From Cladocopium goreaui (lineage: Eukaryota > Sar > Dinophyceae > Suessiales > Symbiodiniaceae): DNA of 64,000 nucleotides. The notes under the pieces were generated by a model, which searched no databases, was not told the DNA's origin, and saw only the letters and a list, made by a program, of their open reading frames with translations. Positions 12,501 to 19,443 of this stretch are shown one piece after another (position 1 is the first letter of the stretch; each line of letters opens with the position of its first letter). Both the position numbers and the translations under genes were made by a program. The stretch covers positions 199,501 through 263,500 of the forward strand of contig CAMXCT020006749.1 in the NCBI GenBank assembly GCA_947184155.2, read 5' to 3'.

Positions 12501-15500
12501 ATGGCGGTTCACCTTTTTGAGCTCATCAAAGTTGTCCAAATAGACCCTGAAAAGATGGCCACCTCCTGGGAAGGTGCGATCCTTCCTAATCTCCGATTCA
12601 GAGCCCAAAGCCATACCACTATGGACCATGGCACGGCGCACTACCACTCGGTGCACCTGCTGCGCCAGTGATACGGAGTTTTTGAACCCCATCGGTAATA
12701 CCGAGCTACAGAGGTAGTAAACACCAGGCAGCGGACCACGCAAATGGTGCGGGACTGGCTTGTTGAAAGCAAGGAAGCCATGCCACTCCTGCGGGACCCG
12801 GAAGATATAGAAGAAACATCGCACATCTTCTGAAGATACTACCAGATCTTCATGTGGCATCAAGTGCAGAGCCGACATGTTTGCCCAAGAGGGCAAAGTC
12901 GATACATCTCCAGAGATCCCACGGCAGATGCGGTTTAGCGGTATCATGTTCATTATGAGACGCCTAGTCTCATAGCCATTGCAGAATTCATGTTTGCTCA
13001 CCCCGAACAGTCCGTTCAGCAGAGGCTGACCATGAACATGGTAAATCTCGCTTTCATGTATCACTTGGCAAATGCCTTTGGCCAAGAGGCCTTCGCACAC
13101 CTTAGTCCAAGCCTCCGCAGGGACATGAACTTTAGGGGGCTTTGTATACACTTGATCATCAATTGGCAACAGGTACTCAGAGAAGTTGGTAACGTAGTGA
13201 GCACTGCCCATTTCAACCACACTTTGAAGATCAACTGACCCTACCTCATCGGGTAAGGCGGGAGATATGTTCTCCCACTGTATTGGCTGAGCCATCAGTA
13301 TTTCTTCTCCCCGGTAATCCACTGTCTTTATGTTGAAGAAACTGGCCCAAGACGCGGGAGTCTCTTGGACATCCCATTCCAGTACTCTACGACAATTTTC
13401 CAAAAGGTGAGACAAAACTCTTTTTTGAAAAGAGGAAATGACAGTAGTACAATACAGACCCTCGCCATTGAGGGAATTGAGGGAAACACACAAAAAAACG
13501 CAAACAGCCAAGTACCTTTGGGGTTTCCTGGGGGAAAGCGACTTTAAATGCTAGGTCGGACGTGGGCAAGGGGAACACCCTGCCCGTGGGCTTGGCCCTG
13601 CACCGCTCTACAAAGTAAGAGTCCAACCTGCTACTTAGCCACCCTACTACCTCAGAAAAAAACCCACCCTGGCTGAAACGGATCTCCTTATTTTCATCAT
13701 CCAAGCGGACAGTCTCATCTAACTGTACAAGGTTTGTCTCTCCTGGAGTGGCAGCTCCATCGAGACGAGGACAAAATGCCCCCGGGAGCTTCCAGCTCCC
13801 TCCTCCCGTGTTGGGAGGCTCACCAAGCGCCTCTTCCCGAGCTTTCTCTGACTTCTCCTCCTCTTTGTAACCCCCTTTCTTGCCTTGCTCACGCCGGGAG
13901 CCTGTCACTCCCACCTCCTCTCTTTTCATAAGTCTCCTCACTTGTCTTTCTTCTCCTTGAAGCCTCGATCGCCTTCTCCCGTCCTTTTGCCCTTTCCCTT
14001 GTCTTCGACCTTGCCTTTCTTTCCTTTTGAATCGGGAGCTCCTACTCCCTTGCCCTTGTATAGGCTTGCTCCTCCTTTGACCTGGTGCTCCAACTTCAGC
14101 TCCTTTGCCGCCACACTCATCTCGGCTCTGGTGGAGATCTGGGGTGCCAGGGTCCCGATCAGCTCCAACTTCTCGGTGGAAGCCCAGGTACTTCCCTGAG
14201 AGACCCGTTCTATACTCTTGAGTCTCTGCATCCCCAGATCGGCAGCTTCGCTTACCCGACCCATCATCATCAAGTCCAGCATAGATGCCAGTGTCATAAC
14301 CTCCCTCAGGGCACCCCCTGATAGTTTTCCATGCAGGGTGCTCCTCACATACTTCATAGCGATGGGGGGCAGCGAAGCCTCCTCTTCCTTCCAAATTCCA
14401 ACTCGACCATGGCCTCCTTCATGCGGCCCACCCCCATGGCTGCTAGAAGGCCCGGGCCATGACGGTGGAGGCTCCTGATCTTGTTGGAGTCTTGCAGGAG
14501 GTCGCCCTCCTCCTCTGAGCTCCTTTCGGTGCGGGAGGTCGACGTCGAGCTGTTGCTGGACGAACTGGATGCCTTTGTTCGCAACTTCTTCTTGGCGTAG
14601 TGCATGACTCTTCGACGGATCTTGGCCTGAGGGTCCAGGCCTGTCCCCCCGTAGATCAGGGAGAGGTCCTTCCGCGCAATGCTTCGACCTCCCCATTTTC
14701 TCTTCCTCCTGACCTTCTCTGCGCCAGCCCTCTTCTGGTCGGCGGTACTGGTTTTGCTGGAGCTCCGACTTCGACCCTTCTTCTTCTTCTTTTTCTTTTC
14801 TTTTCTCCTCCTCCTTGAACGGGAGATTTTCTTCTCCCCTGCTGTTCCTGCTTCGCCTTTTGCTACCACCAACTGTCTTTCCAACTCCTCCTGCTTCCGA
14901 CGAAGGGACTCTAACTCGTCCCCGGGAGGTGTCTCTAAGTTCAACTCCCAAACCAAACCTTTCTCTTCCTCCTTCTTTACACTCCTCACTTGAAGGCTGT
15001 GGATCAAGCCGGGAGCATGGGGCTCCCCCGCGCAGCCGGGAGGGCAAAGATGCACCTCCCCCAGGCGGTCTGCTGTCCCTGTCGCGTAGGCCAGCAAGTC
15101 CGCGTTGGTCGTGCCCGTAATGTGAACCTTGAGACGTTGATCGTGGTCTCCTTGCCATAGTTCCCGATAGCGCCCCGCAACTTTGCAGCTTCCGCCAAAG
15201 TATTTGGCCTCGTCAAAGACCAGTAATTGCCCGACTTTCAGAGCGCTAATGGGCAGCTGGGCAATATCCACGTTCTCCCCTCGGCCAAACTTTTCTTCAA
15301 CTGTGTTGGCAGCCCCCTCCGGCACGCTAGCTTCCTCTCGAGCAGCTGGCCTCCTTCGACCGCCACCTGGGTGTGGGATTACTGCTGCCGGCCGTCGAAG
15401 CTTCGGGGGCATTACCTTTGCCCCTCTTCTCTCCTCTTCTTTCTCCTTTTGTTAGGGCCAAATTGCTGAATGTCTTTCCACCTGGCGTCACGCACTTTGC

Positions 15501-18500
15501 CCTTGGACTTCTTCCACACTGGATGGGTCTTGCCAGACCCCTTGCCTTGTCCCACGAGGTGAGCAGGAGGTGGCCCTGGAGGAGAAACTGGTCGGGCCTC
15601 TCCTCTGCGCCTTCTACCACCTCGTTCACTCTCCTCTCTGCGGGAGCGCCTGTCTCCCCTTCTGCGCGACCTTGTTTTTGACCGGCCCCGAGATGTCCTC
15701 CTCCTATCGCGGCGATCTCTGGACCTTTCCCTGGATCGACGCTGCTTTTCCTCAGTTGACCTCTTCTCTTCTGACCGAGCTTCCTTCTTCCTATTCTCCT
15801 CTAACGGTTCTGGGGCCGATGCCTCCGCTTTCACAGGAGACTTGGTTTCTCTTTTGTCTACTTCTGGGTCCTCCTCAACAGCTTCCTCCTCACAACTCTC
15901 GTAGGTGTATTCGTCCTCCTCCCTGGGCCCTTTGTTGATTCCCTCTGTGGCCTTGGGTGCAGAGGAACTGGCAGCCTCACTTGCTGGAAGGCGAGGAGCG
16001 GCTTTCACAGGAACCACTCCTTTGGCCCCAGTGACACTAGGTGGAGGAGGAGCAGGCGCCACCCCTCGTGAGGTAGCCTTCGAATTTGCGGCTGGCGCTT
16101 CTTCTTCTTCAGTCGACAACGGCCAGTGGGGCGGAGGAGGAGGAGGTTGAGGCGTGAGGGCACCAGCCTTTGGTGCTACGGGAGGCGCAGACTCCCTTTG
16201 TTCTCCCTTAGATTCGGGAGGTGACTTTCCCTTCACGGGGTCTGGAGGTGGCACTTCCGGCTCGGTCTGCTCGGTCTTGACTTCAGCTCCGGGAGTGGAC
16301 AAGGGCGCACTTGTCTCGCCTCCCAAGGGACCTTCGGGAGCTGCCACTCCCAGGTCCGGACCACCTCCTGGGTTGGTCCCTGGTCCGCCCACCCCTTCTG
16401 CCACAGGGGGGGGGACACCAATCACGCCACCAGGTCGAGGAGGTGGCGGAGCTCGAGCCCTAATGTCGAGCAACTCGTTGTAGAGGATGCGCACGCGATC
16501 GGTGGCGAATCCAAGCGCTCCTGGTCCTAGCTCACCGGAGTGGCAGAACACTGACAGGCGCCCGACCGCCAGGCACAAACTGCAGCAGCAAAGCTCGGGG
16601 GCCGGTTGGCCCCCAACCCGCATTGATACAGCTGCAGCCAAATGCTACAGAAAAAATATGGTACATGCTTCTTCGTCTTAAAAAACGAGACGTTTAAACA
16701 TATATATATATATATTGATATATTATATATATATATTGATATATAATACTTTATGATACTTTATGATTTATGATAATTGATGAGGATCATTCGTCGGAGC
16801 TGGCAGCTCTTAAGAACTGATGACATTGAAGCTGATACTTTCAACTGGGAATTCTGTTGCTGATGGTTCTCAGCTGATGCATTGAGCTTATGTAGCCTAG
16901 CTATGCATAGCTACGCATAGCTCAGCATAGCTCAGTGTTGTGTGCAGAACTATGCGTAGCTCACATGTTCTGATTCCAGCTGTGCTATGCTTATGCTTTG
17001 GCATCGGCATCGGCATCGTTGGCGCCTTTGCGATGCCCATGCTGACGGTCGAAGGGGCAAGATCCCAGGAGATGGTGTTGAATCGAGCGTCAGAAAGTTC
17101 GAAATCTGAAGGCCAATCCTCAGAGATGGACAGTTCTCAAAAGGTATGAAAAAGGTATGGACGGTATGGATATGAAAAAGGTACGAAAATTGGATACAGT
17201 GGGTTTGTTGACTGTGAGAATCTCATTTGACACATGAAATTTGGATTGAGGAGCTGGATCTTCAGGCAAAATGGCCTTCACCGCATTCGGTCGCTCTATC
17301 AGTGTGTAGGCATCGTTCCACACCTCGATACCCTTCCTTAGGTGTTGTCAAAATCATGTAAAATGTGTTGAACTCAAGAGATGTCTCAAGGATCTCAAAG
17401 TGCCTCAATGTTTCTAAACACTTGTATGAGTCTTGTATGTCTTCGTGAGTCTTAGTCCAAGTTACCGGAAGAAAGGCCGCCATCGCTTGGGAACGGATGG
17501 GTCGACGTAGAATCGAATAGTCTGATCCGGCAAAGCATCAATGTTGTAGCGCCAAATCATGGAAACTTCCGAGTCCACCAGTTCACTCAGTTTTCGAACC
17601 TCAGAAGGTCGACTCTCGAGGTTTCCTTTGTTCACATACTGCGTGTCAAAGTAAAGGAGCCGATCATCATTTGATCTTGGTTTCATTGGCTGCTCAGGAA
17701 GCAAAACCACCGTGTAGCCAACACGCAGCAAAGGGAACATAGGACCATAGTCGACCGTGATATCAAAGTTGTTGGGGAACTCCTTGGCATCGACCACGTA
17801 GATACTGGAACCCAAAGCAGCAGCATCTACAACGAAGAAACCATCTCCAAGAAGACCTGCAGCTTCAATGATGATCCGATTGGCTTCGCCTTCACATAAT
17901 AATCGTGGGAGACTCGCGATCAATGTACTTCCCAAACCTGACTTTACCGCATATGCTGATTGTAAATCAGATGTTCTGATGTTCATAATAGGCTTGAATA
18001 TATGAACCGAATTGCCATCATCCGACAAAGCCATCTCAAGCAGAGTAGACTCTGTGTCCTCTTCTGGAGAGGCCCGTTCTGCGATATAACCCAAATCGTC
18101 TGTGTAGGCGCCATGTTCAAACATGGCCATGACAAGCAGTTGAACTTTGGCGCCTTTAGCTTTGCCTTTCAGGGCATTTGTGAGATCGATCAACAGCTCT
18201 GTCGCCTCAGTCATATCTGTGCTTTCTGGACGTGCTGTGCCCAACCTCAACAGATTCCTGCTGGAATCGTTACAAATTGGTTTCAGCCCATCACATTGAG
18301 GATACATTGGAGGACAACCTGTAGTTTCTTCATTGTTCCTCAAAACTGTGCGAGTGTGGTGAGAGTGGAGCCCGACTCCATCATCCGTATGGGAATCCAA
18401 ATGATGTTTCTCTTTCGCCAAGCTCAAGCCAACCTGCAGAAGGTCGACAGTGTCCACTGTGTCTCGACACTCGCTTCCCTGTCCATCAGCCAAAGAAGGA

Positions 18501-18538
18501 CAAAGGCCAAGCAGGCTGAGGCCCAGGAAGCCGAGCAT
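5417..18538 (-). CDS. Secreted zinc metalloprotease gene (DUF5117 / Met_zincin type), multi-exon
   Basis: Host gene read in pieces: about 17466-18538, 17234-17336, 17026-17118, 8261-8465, 7730-7905, 7364-7448, 7042-7101, 6639-6793, 5417-6517. In order the pieces give a signal peptide, an N-terminal DUF5117-like domain, SDARFNTISW, VDPRSGEIIKC, the zinc site HEVGHCLGLRHNF (HExxHxxGxxH), the Met-turn SVMDY, IGAYDKLAIRYGY and a C-terminal helical domain. This order matches bacterial secreted peptidases of that family as I remember them. Expected role: zinc-dependent peptide hydrolysis outside the cell or in a secretory compartment. Most splice phases agree. The stretch between the HEVGH and SVMDY exons (7102-7363) is unresolved and may hide one more exon. 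One intron (8466-17025) contains an entire retroelement. Confidence 0.85.
6639..6793 (-). CDS. Metalloprotease exon 8
   Basis: Contains SPTIGAYDKLAIRYGY, the family's IGxYDKxAIxYGY motif, then an alanine-rich helix and an AAC|GTGACA donor. The 5' edge is approximate: the two nearest acceptors do not match the phase of exon 7. Confidence 0.7.
7042..7101 (-). CDS. Metalloprotease exon 7 (Met-turn)
   Basis: Twenty codons, ASVMDYIAMNLPKNSSHMTH. SVMDY is the methionine turn that follows the zinc site. Acceptor CGCAG|G, donor CAT|GTATGG. Confidence 0.7.
7364..7448 (-). CDS. Metalloprotease exon 6 (zinc-binding site)
   Basis: Reads EVVSHEVGHCLGLRHNF, with the three zinc histidines and catalytic glutamate of HExxHxxGxxH. 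The start after TGCAG| is in phase with exon 5. The end is uncertain; GTGTGA at 7363 leaves phase 1, which does not join the next recognised exon. Confidence 0.8.
7730..7905 (-). CDS. Metalloprotease exon 5
   Basis: Helical segment (CQSVFERTRQVRMDKDG, then AFLQAIEPVAKDLPQG). Acceptor TACAG|GG completes the phase-1 codon of exon 4. Donor CAA|GTGAGT is in phase 0. Confidence 0.7.
8261..8465 (-). CDS. Metalloprotease exon 4 (DPRSGEI block)
   Basis: Opens after ATCAG| with VDPRSGEIIKCDVAMGDSWV, the family's DPRTGEI motif, and runs to ..RTKNS with a GTGAAT donor in phase 1. It is separated from exon 3 by the retroelement but continues it in phase. Confidence 0.75.
8593..8918 (-). repeat. B repeat, outer copy
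   Basis: 326 bp, matching 9014-9339 with an offset of 421 and one substitution near 8889/9310. Outer 3' end of the element in coding direction. It repeats the coding sequence for the recombinase C-terminus. Confidence 0.9.
8944..9014 (-). repeat. A repeat, internal copy
   Basis: 71 bp identical to 16630-16700 (offset 7686), beginning AGCTGCAGCCAAATGCTACA on the plus strand. It abuts the inner B copy. Confidence 0.9.
9014..9339 (-). repeat. B repeat, inner copy
   Basis: Partner of 8593-8918. The recombinase ORF runs into it and stops at 9250, so about the last 29 residues of the protein are encoded within the repeat. Confidence 0.9.
9250..9645 (-). CDS. Tyrosine recombinase, C-terminal part (frame +1)
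   Basis: Carries the rest of the active site: YSLRRGGATF (second arginine), NGRWQAVRTTRLYINEG with the Trp in the His/Trp position and the nucleophilic Tyr. Joined to the first part it would be a complete R..(x)xxR..W..Y recombinase. The break sits at a run of six C (coding strand) near 9653-9658; one C fewer restores the frame. The basic tail lies in the B repeat. Confidence 0.75.
   Translation of the reverse strand: MFSDTLNSLGFGPLDFRPYSLRRGGATFQFRQEGSFDRLMVNGRWQAVRTTRLYINEGMAILAELAIPWTRYSRTLRTQYLTSLSQPLPMLELLPKGRAGGVGKQRKQAKKAEKRPKQTPRGRKIMLVLLG
9635..10324 (-). CDS. Tyrosine recombinase, N-terminal part
   Basis: The ATG at 10324 lies in the 3' end of the RT ORF, whose TAA at 10317-10319 overlaps it (ATGCCTAA), so I prefer it over the longer frame opening at 10573. 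It has the core-binding region (ATRKRYDRALERFFAYLK) and the first catalytic arginine in GLLRTGEIL, followed by TKGGKRQG. The frame closes just after EAPHLHVF. The rest of the catalytic domain is in another frame downstream. Confidence 0.75.
   Translation of the reverse strand: MPKRVLEGKTKEERIDTRKKLGTLKSLTVQPATRKRYDRALERFFAYLKAEDLTLPRQRFQMDSIVSDYVEHLWGTGEGRALAADTVAGLQDTQPQLRGHLLGTWRLLKAWNTTEIPNRAPPMPVEVLEAMVGHALFHQQPLFALSLLLGFYGLLRTGEILGLNKRHLAVASRDTAVLVSLGFTKGGKRQGAAESAKVVVEDVIRRVKQWLDTPGSRYTLTEAPHLHVF
10317..13511 (-). CDS. Retroelement polyprotein: RT - RNase H(N) - DNMT3-like C5 methyltransferase - RNase H(C)
   Basis: 1064 codons from a TTG-opened frame; the first ATG is residue 73, and residues 1-40 may not be translated. 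Reverse transcriptase spans about residues 130-450: motif A with D229 (SSEDVRCFFY), LPMGFKNS, and YLDN at 324-327 where YxDD is usual. RNase H starts with TASDASEYGGG (D494). About 40 residues later a cytosine-5 methyltransferase begins: motif I GLFDG 538-542, motif IV APCQG with C614, ENV 660-662, ARRPRLYW, RECIMGFPRGYT, GNSWNVTVVAWIL to about 865. RNase H then resumes with INVLEMRA (E974), MVDS (D1001) and NPADAPSRR (D1050). The RKG spacing after PCQ and the MIDxxxxSxARRxRxxW block resemble DNMT3. Expected roles are cDNA synthesis, RNA removal and CpG-type DNA methylation. Confidence 0.85.
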   Translation of the reverse strand: MAVCVFLCVSLNSLNGEGLYCTTVISSFQKRVLSHLLENCRRVLEWDVQETPASWASFFNIKTVDYRGEEILMAQPIQWENISPALPDEVGSVDLQSVVEMGSAHYVTNFSEYLLPIDDQVYTKPPKVHVPAEAWTKVCEGLLAKGICQVIHESEIYHVHGQPLLNGLFGVSKHEFCNGYETRRLIMNMIPLNRICRGISGDVSTLPSWANMSALHLMPHEDLVVSSEDVRCFFYIFRVPQEWHGFLAFNKPVPHHLRGPLPGVYYLCSSVLPMGFKNSVSLAQQVHRVVVRRAMVHSGMALGSESEIRKDRTFPGGGHLFRVYLDNFDELKKVNRHLAETIEGKLSAMSLGLREEYLRLQIPRHPKKSVQQQRVAEVQGAIVDGSRGLAYPKPEKVMKYCQLACHLLARGRCTQRQAQVIGGGFVYLAMFRRPLLGSMNALWQFIVSFEHFPPVISLDLPEAVKEELARFVGLSPLSVVNFRLDLSQCVTASDASEYGGGVTFSRGLTEAGACAARCSVRGDIVEPLEVESVLTVGLFDGISALRVAVDSLGWNILGHVSVESNEEARRVVESRFPSTRFVTDIVLVDEAEVKEWACLFSQASLVLLGSGAPCQGVSQLNAQRKGALRDSRSALFQHVPRVKALVQKFFPWARVASLAENVASMDEQDRKVMTEAFGDTPWMIDGKDFSIARRPRLYWFDWELVAQEGVTFQLSRDSSSSACHTAKVLTQVDERDYLHPGWTRQEVQPLPTFTTSRCRDYEGHRPAGKAQCQAHELERWKADHYRYPPYQYQDKNCLQQRSSGELRLPDIEERECIMGFPRGYTMQAMKKTLHNTPGHLASRLSMIGNSWNVTVVAWILNHLGYLLGFHPLLSPQQIVERTAPGSTHSLQAYLQRPPMRQQSTKVRGQLGHQLVRKLSSLVSLKGEDLLLQAGSEDLVRYQRMRASLPARLWRWRVASSWQWRGGREHINVLEMRAVLNALRWRLERQSQVKIKFVHMVDSLVCLHSLSRGRSSSRKLRRTLLRVNSLLLATGSSVVWSYVRTSLNPADAPSRRPRKRKWANA
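13516..13800 (-). CDS. Possible third segment upstream of RT
   Basis: In yet another -1 frame, the segment before the RT ORF reads ETNLVQLDETVRLDDENK and FFSEVVGWLSSRLDSYFVER, protein-like and non-repetitive, followed by PQETPK. It may link ORF2 to the RT polyprotein. The GT..AG interval from 13515 to 13387 would be a possible intron but does not preserve the frame. Confidence 0.35.
13938..14400 (-). CDS. Retroelement ORF2, second part (frame -1)
   Basis: Continues the helical domain of the previous entry: REVMTLASMLDLMMMGRVSE and LELIGTLAPQISTRAEMSV, then a Lys/Gly-rich tail to a stop at 13938. The open frame extends farther 5' to 15158, but that part is low-complexity antisense-like sequence overlapping the better frame, so I place the real start at the C-run. 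Confidence 0.5.
14354..15412 (-). CDS. Retroelement ORF2, first part
   Basis: ATG at 15412. The first 140 residues look globular (VGQLLVFDEAKYFGGSC, DADLLAYATGT-like block, LCPPGC). A coiled coil (ELESLRRKQEELERQLVVAK), a Lys/Arg tract, a Ser tract and a helical segment ending MKEAMVELEF follow. The natural continuation lies one frame back: the frame at 13938-14400 carries on with SLPPIAMKYVRSTLHGKL. The switch falls at a run of six C (coding strand) near 14367-14372. I read the pair as one protein broken or frameshifted there. Function is unknown; the position suggests a capsid or nucleocapsid role. Confidence 0.55.
   Translation of the reverse strand: MPPKLRRPAAVIPHPGGGRRRPAAREEASVPEGAANTVEEKFGRGENVDIAQLPISALKVGQLLVFDEAKYFGGSCKVAGRYRELWQGDHDQRLKVHITGTTNADLLAYATGTADRLGEVHLCPPGCAGEPHAPGLIHSLQVRSVKKEEEKGLVWELNLETPPGDELESLRRKQEELERQLVVAKGEAGTAGEKKISRSRRRRKEKKKKKKKGRSRSSSKTSTADQKRAGAEKVRRKRKWGGRSIARKDLSLIYGGTGLDPQAKIRRRVMHYAKKKLRTKASSSSSNSSTSTSRTERSSEEEGDLLQDSNKIRSLHRHGPGLLAAMGVGRMKEAMVELEFGRKRRLRCPPSL
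15412..16623 (-). CDS. Retroelement ORF1: proline-rich / RS-rich protein (gag-like position)
   Basis: About 403 codons from the ATG at 16623 (the frame opens slightly earlier at a TTG). The first half is rich in Pro and Gly with Pro runs. The middle is acidic. The last third is an Arg/Ser/Glu stretch like an RS domain (SRERSRDRRDRRRTSRGR), then a Lys-rich tail. No zinc knuckle is seen. By position it is the first structural ORF of the element and probably binds RNA; this is inference. Its TAA overlaps the ATG of the next ORF as TAATG, an arrangement that would allow stop-restart translation. Confidence 0.6.
   Translation of the reverse strand: MRVGGQPAPELCCCSLCLAVGRLSVFCHSGELGPGALGFATDRVRILYNELLDIRARAPPPPRPGGVIGVPPPVAEGVGGPGTNPGGGPDLGVAAPEGPLGGETSAPLSTPGAEVKTEQTEPEVPPPDPVKGKSPPESKGEQRESAPPVAPKAGALTPQPPPPPPHWPLSTEEEEAPAANSKATSRGVAPAPPPPSVTGAKGVVPVKAAPRLPASEAASSSAPKATEGINKGPREEDEYTYESCEEEAVEEDPEVDKRETKSPVKAEASAPEPLEENRKKEARSEEKRSTEEKQRRSRERSRDRRDRRRTSRGRSKTRSRRRGDRRSRREESERGGRRRRGEARPVSPPGPPPAHLVGQGKGSGKTHPVWKKSKGKVRDARWKDIQQFGPNKRRKKRREEGQR
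16630..16700 (-). repeat. A repeat, 5' terminal copy
   Basis: Start of the element in coding direction. Identical to 8944-9014. Promoter function is expected for this position but no motif proves it. Confidence 0.9.
16701..16795. repeat. TA-rich microsatellite flanking the retroelement
   Basis: TATATATA runs with TTGATATA interruptions directly abut the A repeat. The opposite outer edge at 8583-8592 is also ATATATATA, so the element entered a TA tract. Around 16900-16940 there are tandem copies of a 10-bp word, GCATAGCTCA. Confidence 0.85.
17026..17118 (-). CDS. Metalloprotease exon 3 (GC donor)
   Basis: Thirty-one codons with SDARFNTISW, the DxRYNTIxW motif that precedes the DPRTGEI block. 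The acceptor is GAG|G. The exon ends AAG|GCGCC, a non-canonical GC donor of a type common in dinoflagellates. Phase 0 on both sides fits exons 2 and 4. The intron that starts here carries the 8.1-kb retroelement. Confidence 0.75.
17234..17336 (-). CDS. Metalloprotease exon 2
   Basis: Follows a CTAAG|G acceptor and continues the phase of exon 1: KGIEVWNDAYTLIERPNAV, then AILPEDPAPQSKFH, matching the KGIExWNxAF block of the family. Ends at a GTGTCA donor in phase 0. Confidence 0.75.
17466..18538 (-). CDS. Metalloprotease exon 1 (signal peptide, DUF5117-like)
   Basis: The ATG at 18538 starts a hydrophobic leader (MLGFLGLSLLGLCPSLADG), a good signal peptide. The following 340 residues end with DPSVPKRWRPFF. 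VVLLPEQPMKPRSNDDR and MIWRYNIDALPD are typical of the N-terminal domain of this family. The exon closes at a GTAACT donor in phase 2. An in-frame extension upstream of the ATG exists but lacks the leader character, so 18538 is preferred. Confidence 0.8.
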
Positions 18539-18992
18539 TTCTCTCAGCGAAGCTAACACATGTAATGAAAAATATTCTATGGAAAATACACAGCCATCGG
18601 CCGAGTGGGCTTTCCGGTCACGAAAACGGCTTCGAAAAGGCATGAGCTCTGAGAAAGGGGCGCTTTGCCACGTGTTTCCAAACGAAATCCTAGAACTTCA
18701 TTTCTCAAGTAAAATCTACAGGTGGCTACAAGTTGCAAATGATCACAAGACCGTTGCAGAAGTTGCACTCAGCAATTGACTCAGTACTGAATTGCCAGTC
18801 GCGAGAGCTAAATGTCGAGCCTCCAAGTCCATCAATAGCTTCGCACCTACCCACATTGACCCAAATGATACTAAAGTGATATCAAACAATATCAAATGAT
18901 AGCAACTAATATTTAAAGTGATCAGTCATCAAATGGCGCATCTAAGCAGTGCACAGGTGTCCATGAGGTATCCAACGCCTTCCACCGAGCCC
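18539..18992. other. Intergenic region between the protease gene and the upstream gene
   Basis: About 450 bp holding the 5' region of the protease gene and the 3' region of the next minus-strand gene. Some AAATGATATCAAA-type words repeat near 18860-18910. No exon or promoter motif was recognised. Confidence 0.5.
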
Positions 18993-19125
18993 TCAGTTGA
19001 ATGGTTTGGTGACTGAAATTGTGGAGCCAACGGAGGCAGGATCTTGTTGAAACCTAGCTGCGTCATCTGGATGGAGACGAGCCAATTCGTCCTGGAATAG
19101 GCAAAGAGTGGCAAAGATCTGAATG
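18993..19125 (-). CDS. C-terminal exon of an unidentified gene
   Basis: Reads IFATLCLFQDELARLHPDD and FQQDPASVGSTISVTKPFN before a TGA at 18993. The acceptor could be ATAG|C at 19126, which joins the previous exon in phase. Non-repetitive, protein-like composition in one frame only. No family recognised. Confidence 0.5.
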
Positions 19126-19165
19126 CTATTCAATTTCTTAACTTTCTTAACTTTCTTAACTTAAC

Positions 19166-19296
19166 TTGTATCTGAATGTACCTGATATCATTGGTGGGCC
19201 AACTGCTGCTCTGAAGACCACAGAAAATGCATGTGCCACTGCAAGTGTGAAGTTTTTGTCCTTAAGCCACTCGATCTTCTCTTGGTAGCTTCGGAT
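19166..19296 (-). CDS. Internal exon, same unidentified gene
   Basis: Begins after TGCAG| with IRSYQEKIEWLKDKNFTLAV and AHAFSVVFRAAVGPPMIS. It closes either at GTACAT (19181) or, with a better phase fit, at GTTAAG (19165). Confidence 0.5.
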
Positions 19297-19364
19297 CTGC
19301 ACCAAATGTCACATGACTCAGTTGTAAGACTTTATGATCTGCCAAGCAGGACCGGTCTCTGGAC

Positions 19365-19443
19365 CTTGCACTTCGGCCCAACCTCAGCCTGCTTGATGTC
19401 GTCTGCCATTGAAAGCTGTTTCTGGCGCATCGAACTCAATACA
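19365..19443 (-). CDS. Internal exon, same unidentified gene
   Basis: Twenty-six codons (SSMRQKQLSMADDIKQAEVG..KCK) between ATAG|T and AAG|GTCCAG. Its phase agrees with the exon at 19296. Confidence 0.5.

Larger units (their letters stand above)
8593..16700 (-). mobile_element. Split-direct-repeat tyrosine-recombinase retroelement (Ngaro/PAT-like) with a DNMT3-like domain
   Basis: In coding direction the order is A (16700-16630), ORFs, B (9339-9014), A (9014-8944), a 25-nt spacer, B (8918-8593). The A copies (71 bp) are identical; the B copies (326 bp) differ at one visible base. A-ORFs-B-A-B is the split direct repeat layout of PAT/Ngaro retroelements, which use a tyrosine recombinase in place of an integrase. 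Both outer flanks are TA microsatellite and no target duplication is evident, as expected for recombinase insertion. The element lies wholly inside an intron of the metalloprotease gene, in the same orientation. Near-identical repeats point to a recent insertion, yet several frameshifts interrupt the ORFs. Confidence 0.85.

Noticed and set aside
13387-13515. GT..AG intron between ORF2 and RT of the recombinase element
   Set aside because: Boundaries look right (AAAG|GTACTT, GTCGTAG|A) but the join shifts the frame, so it needs another change to work.
14600-16483. Plus-strand frames opposite retroelement ORF1 and ORF2
   Set aside because: They are antisense to Pro-, Ser-, Lys- and Arg-rich coding sequence and lack domains.
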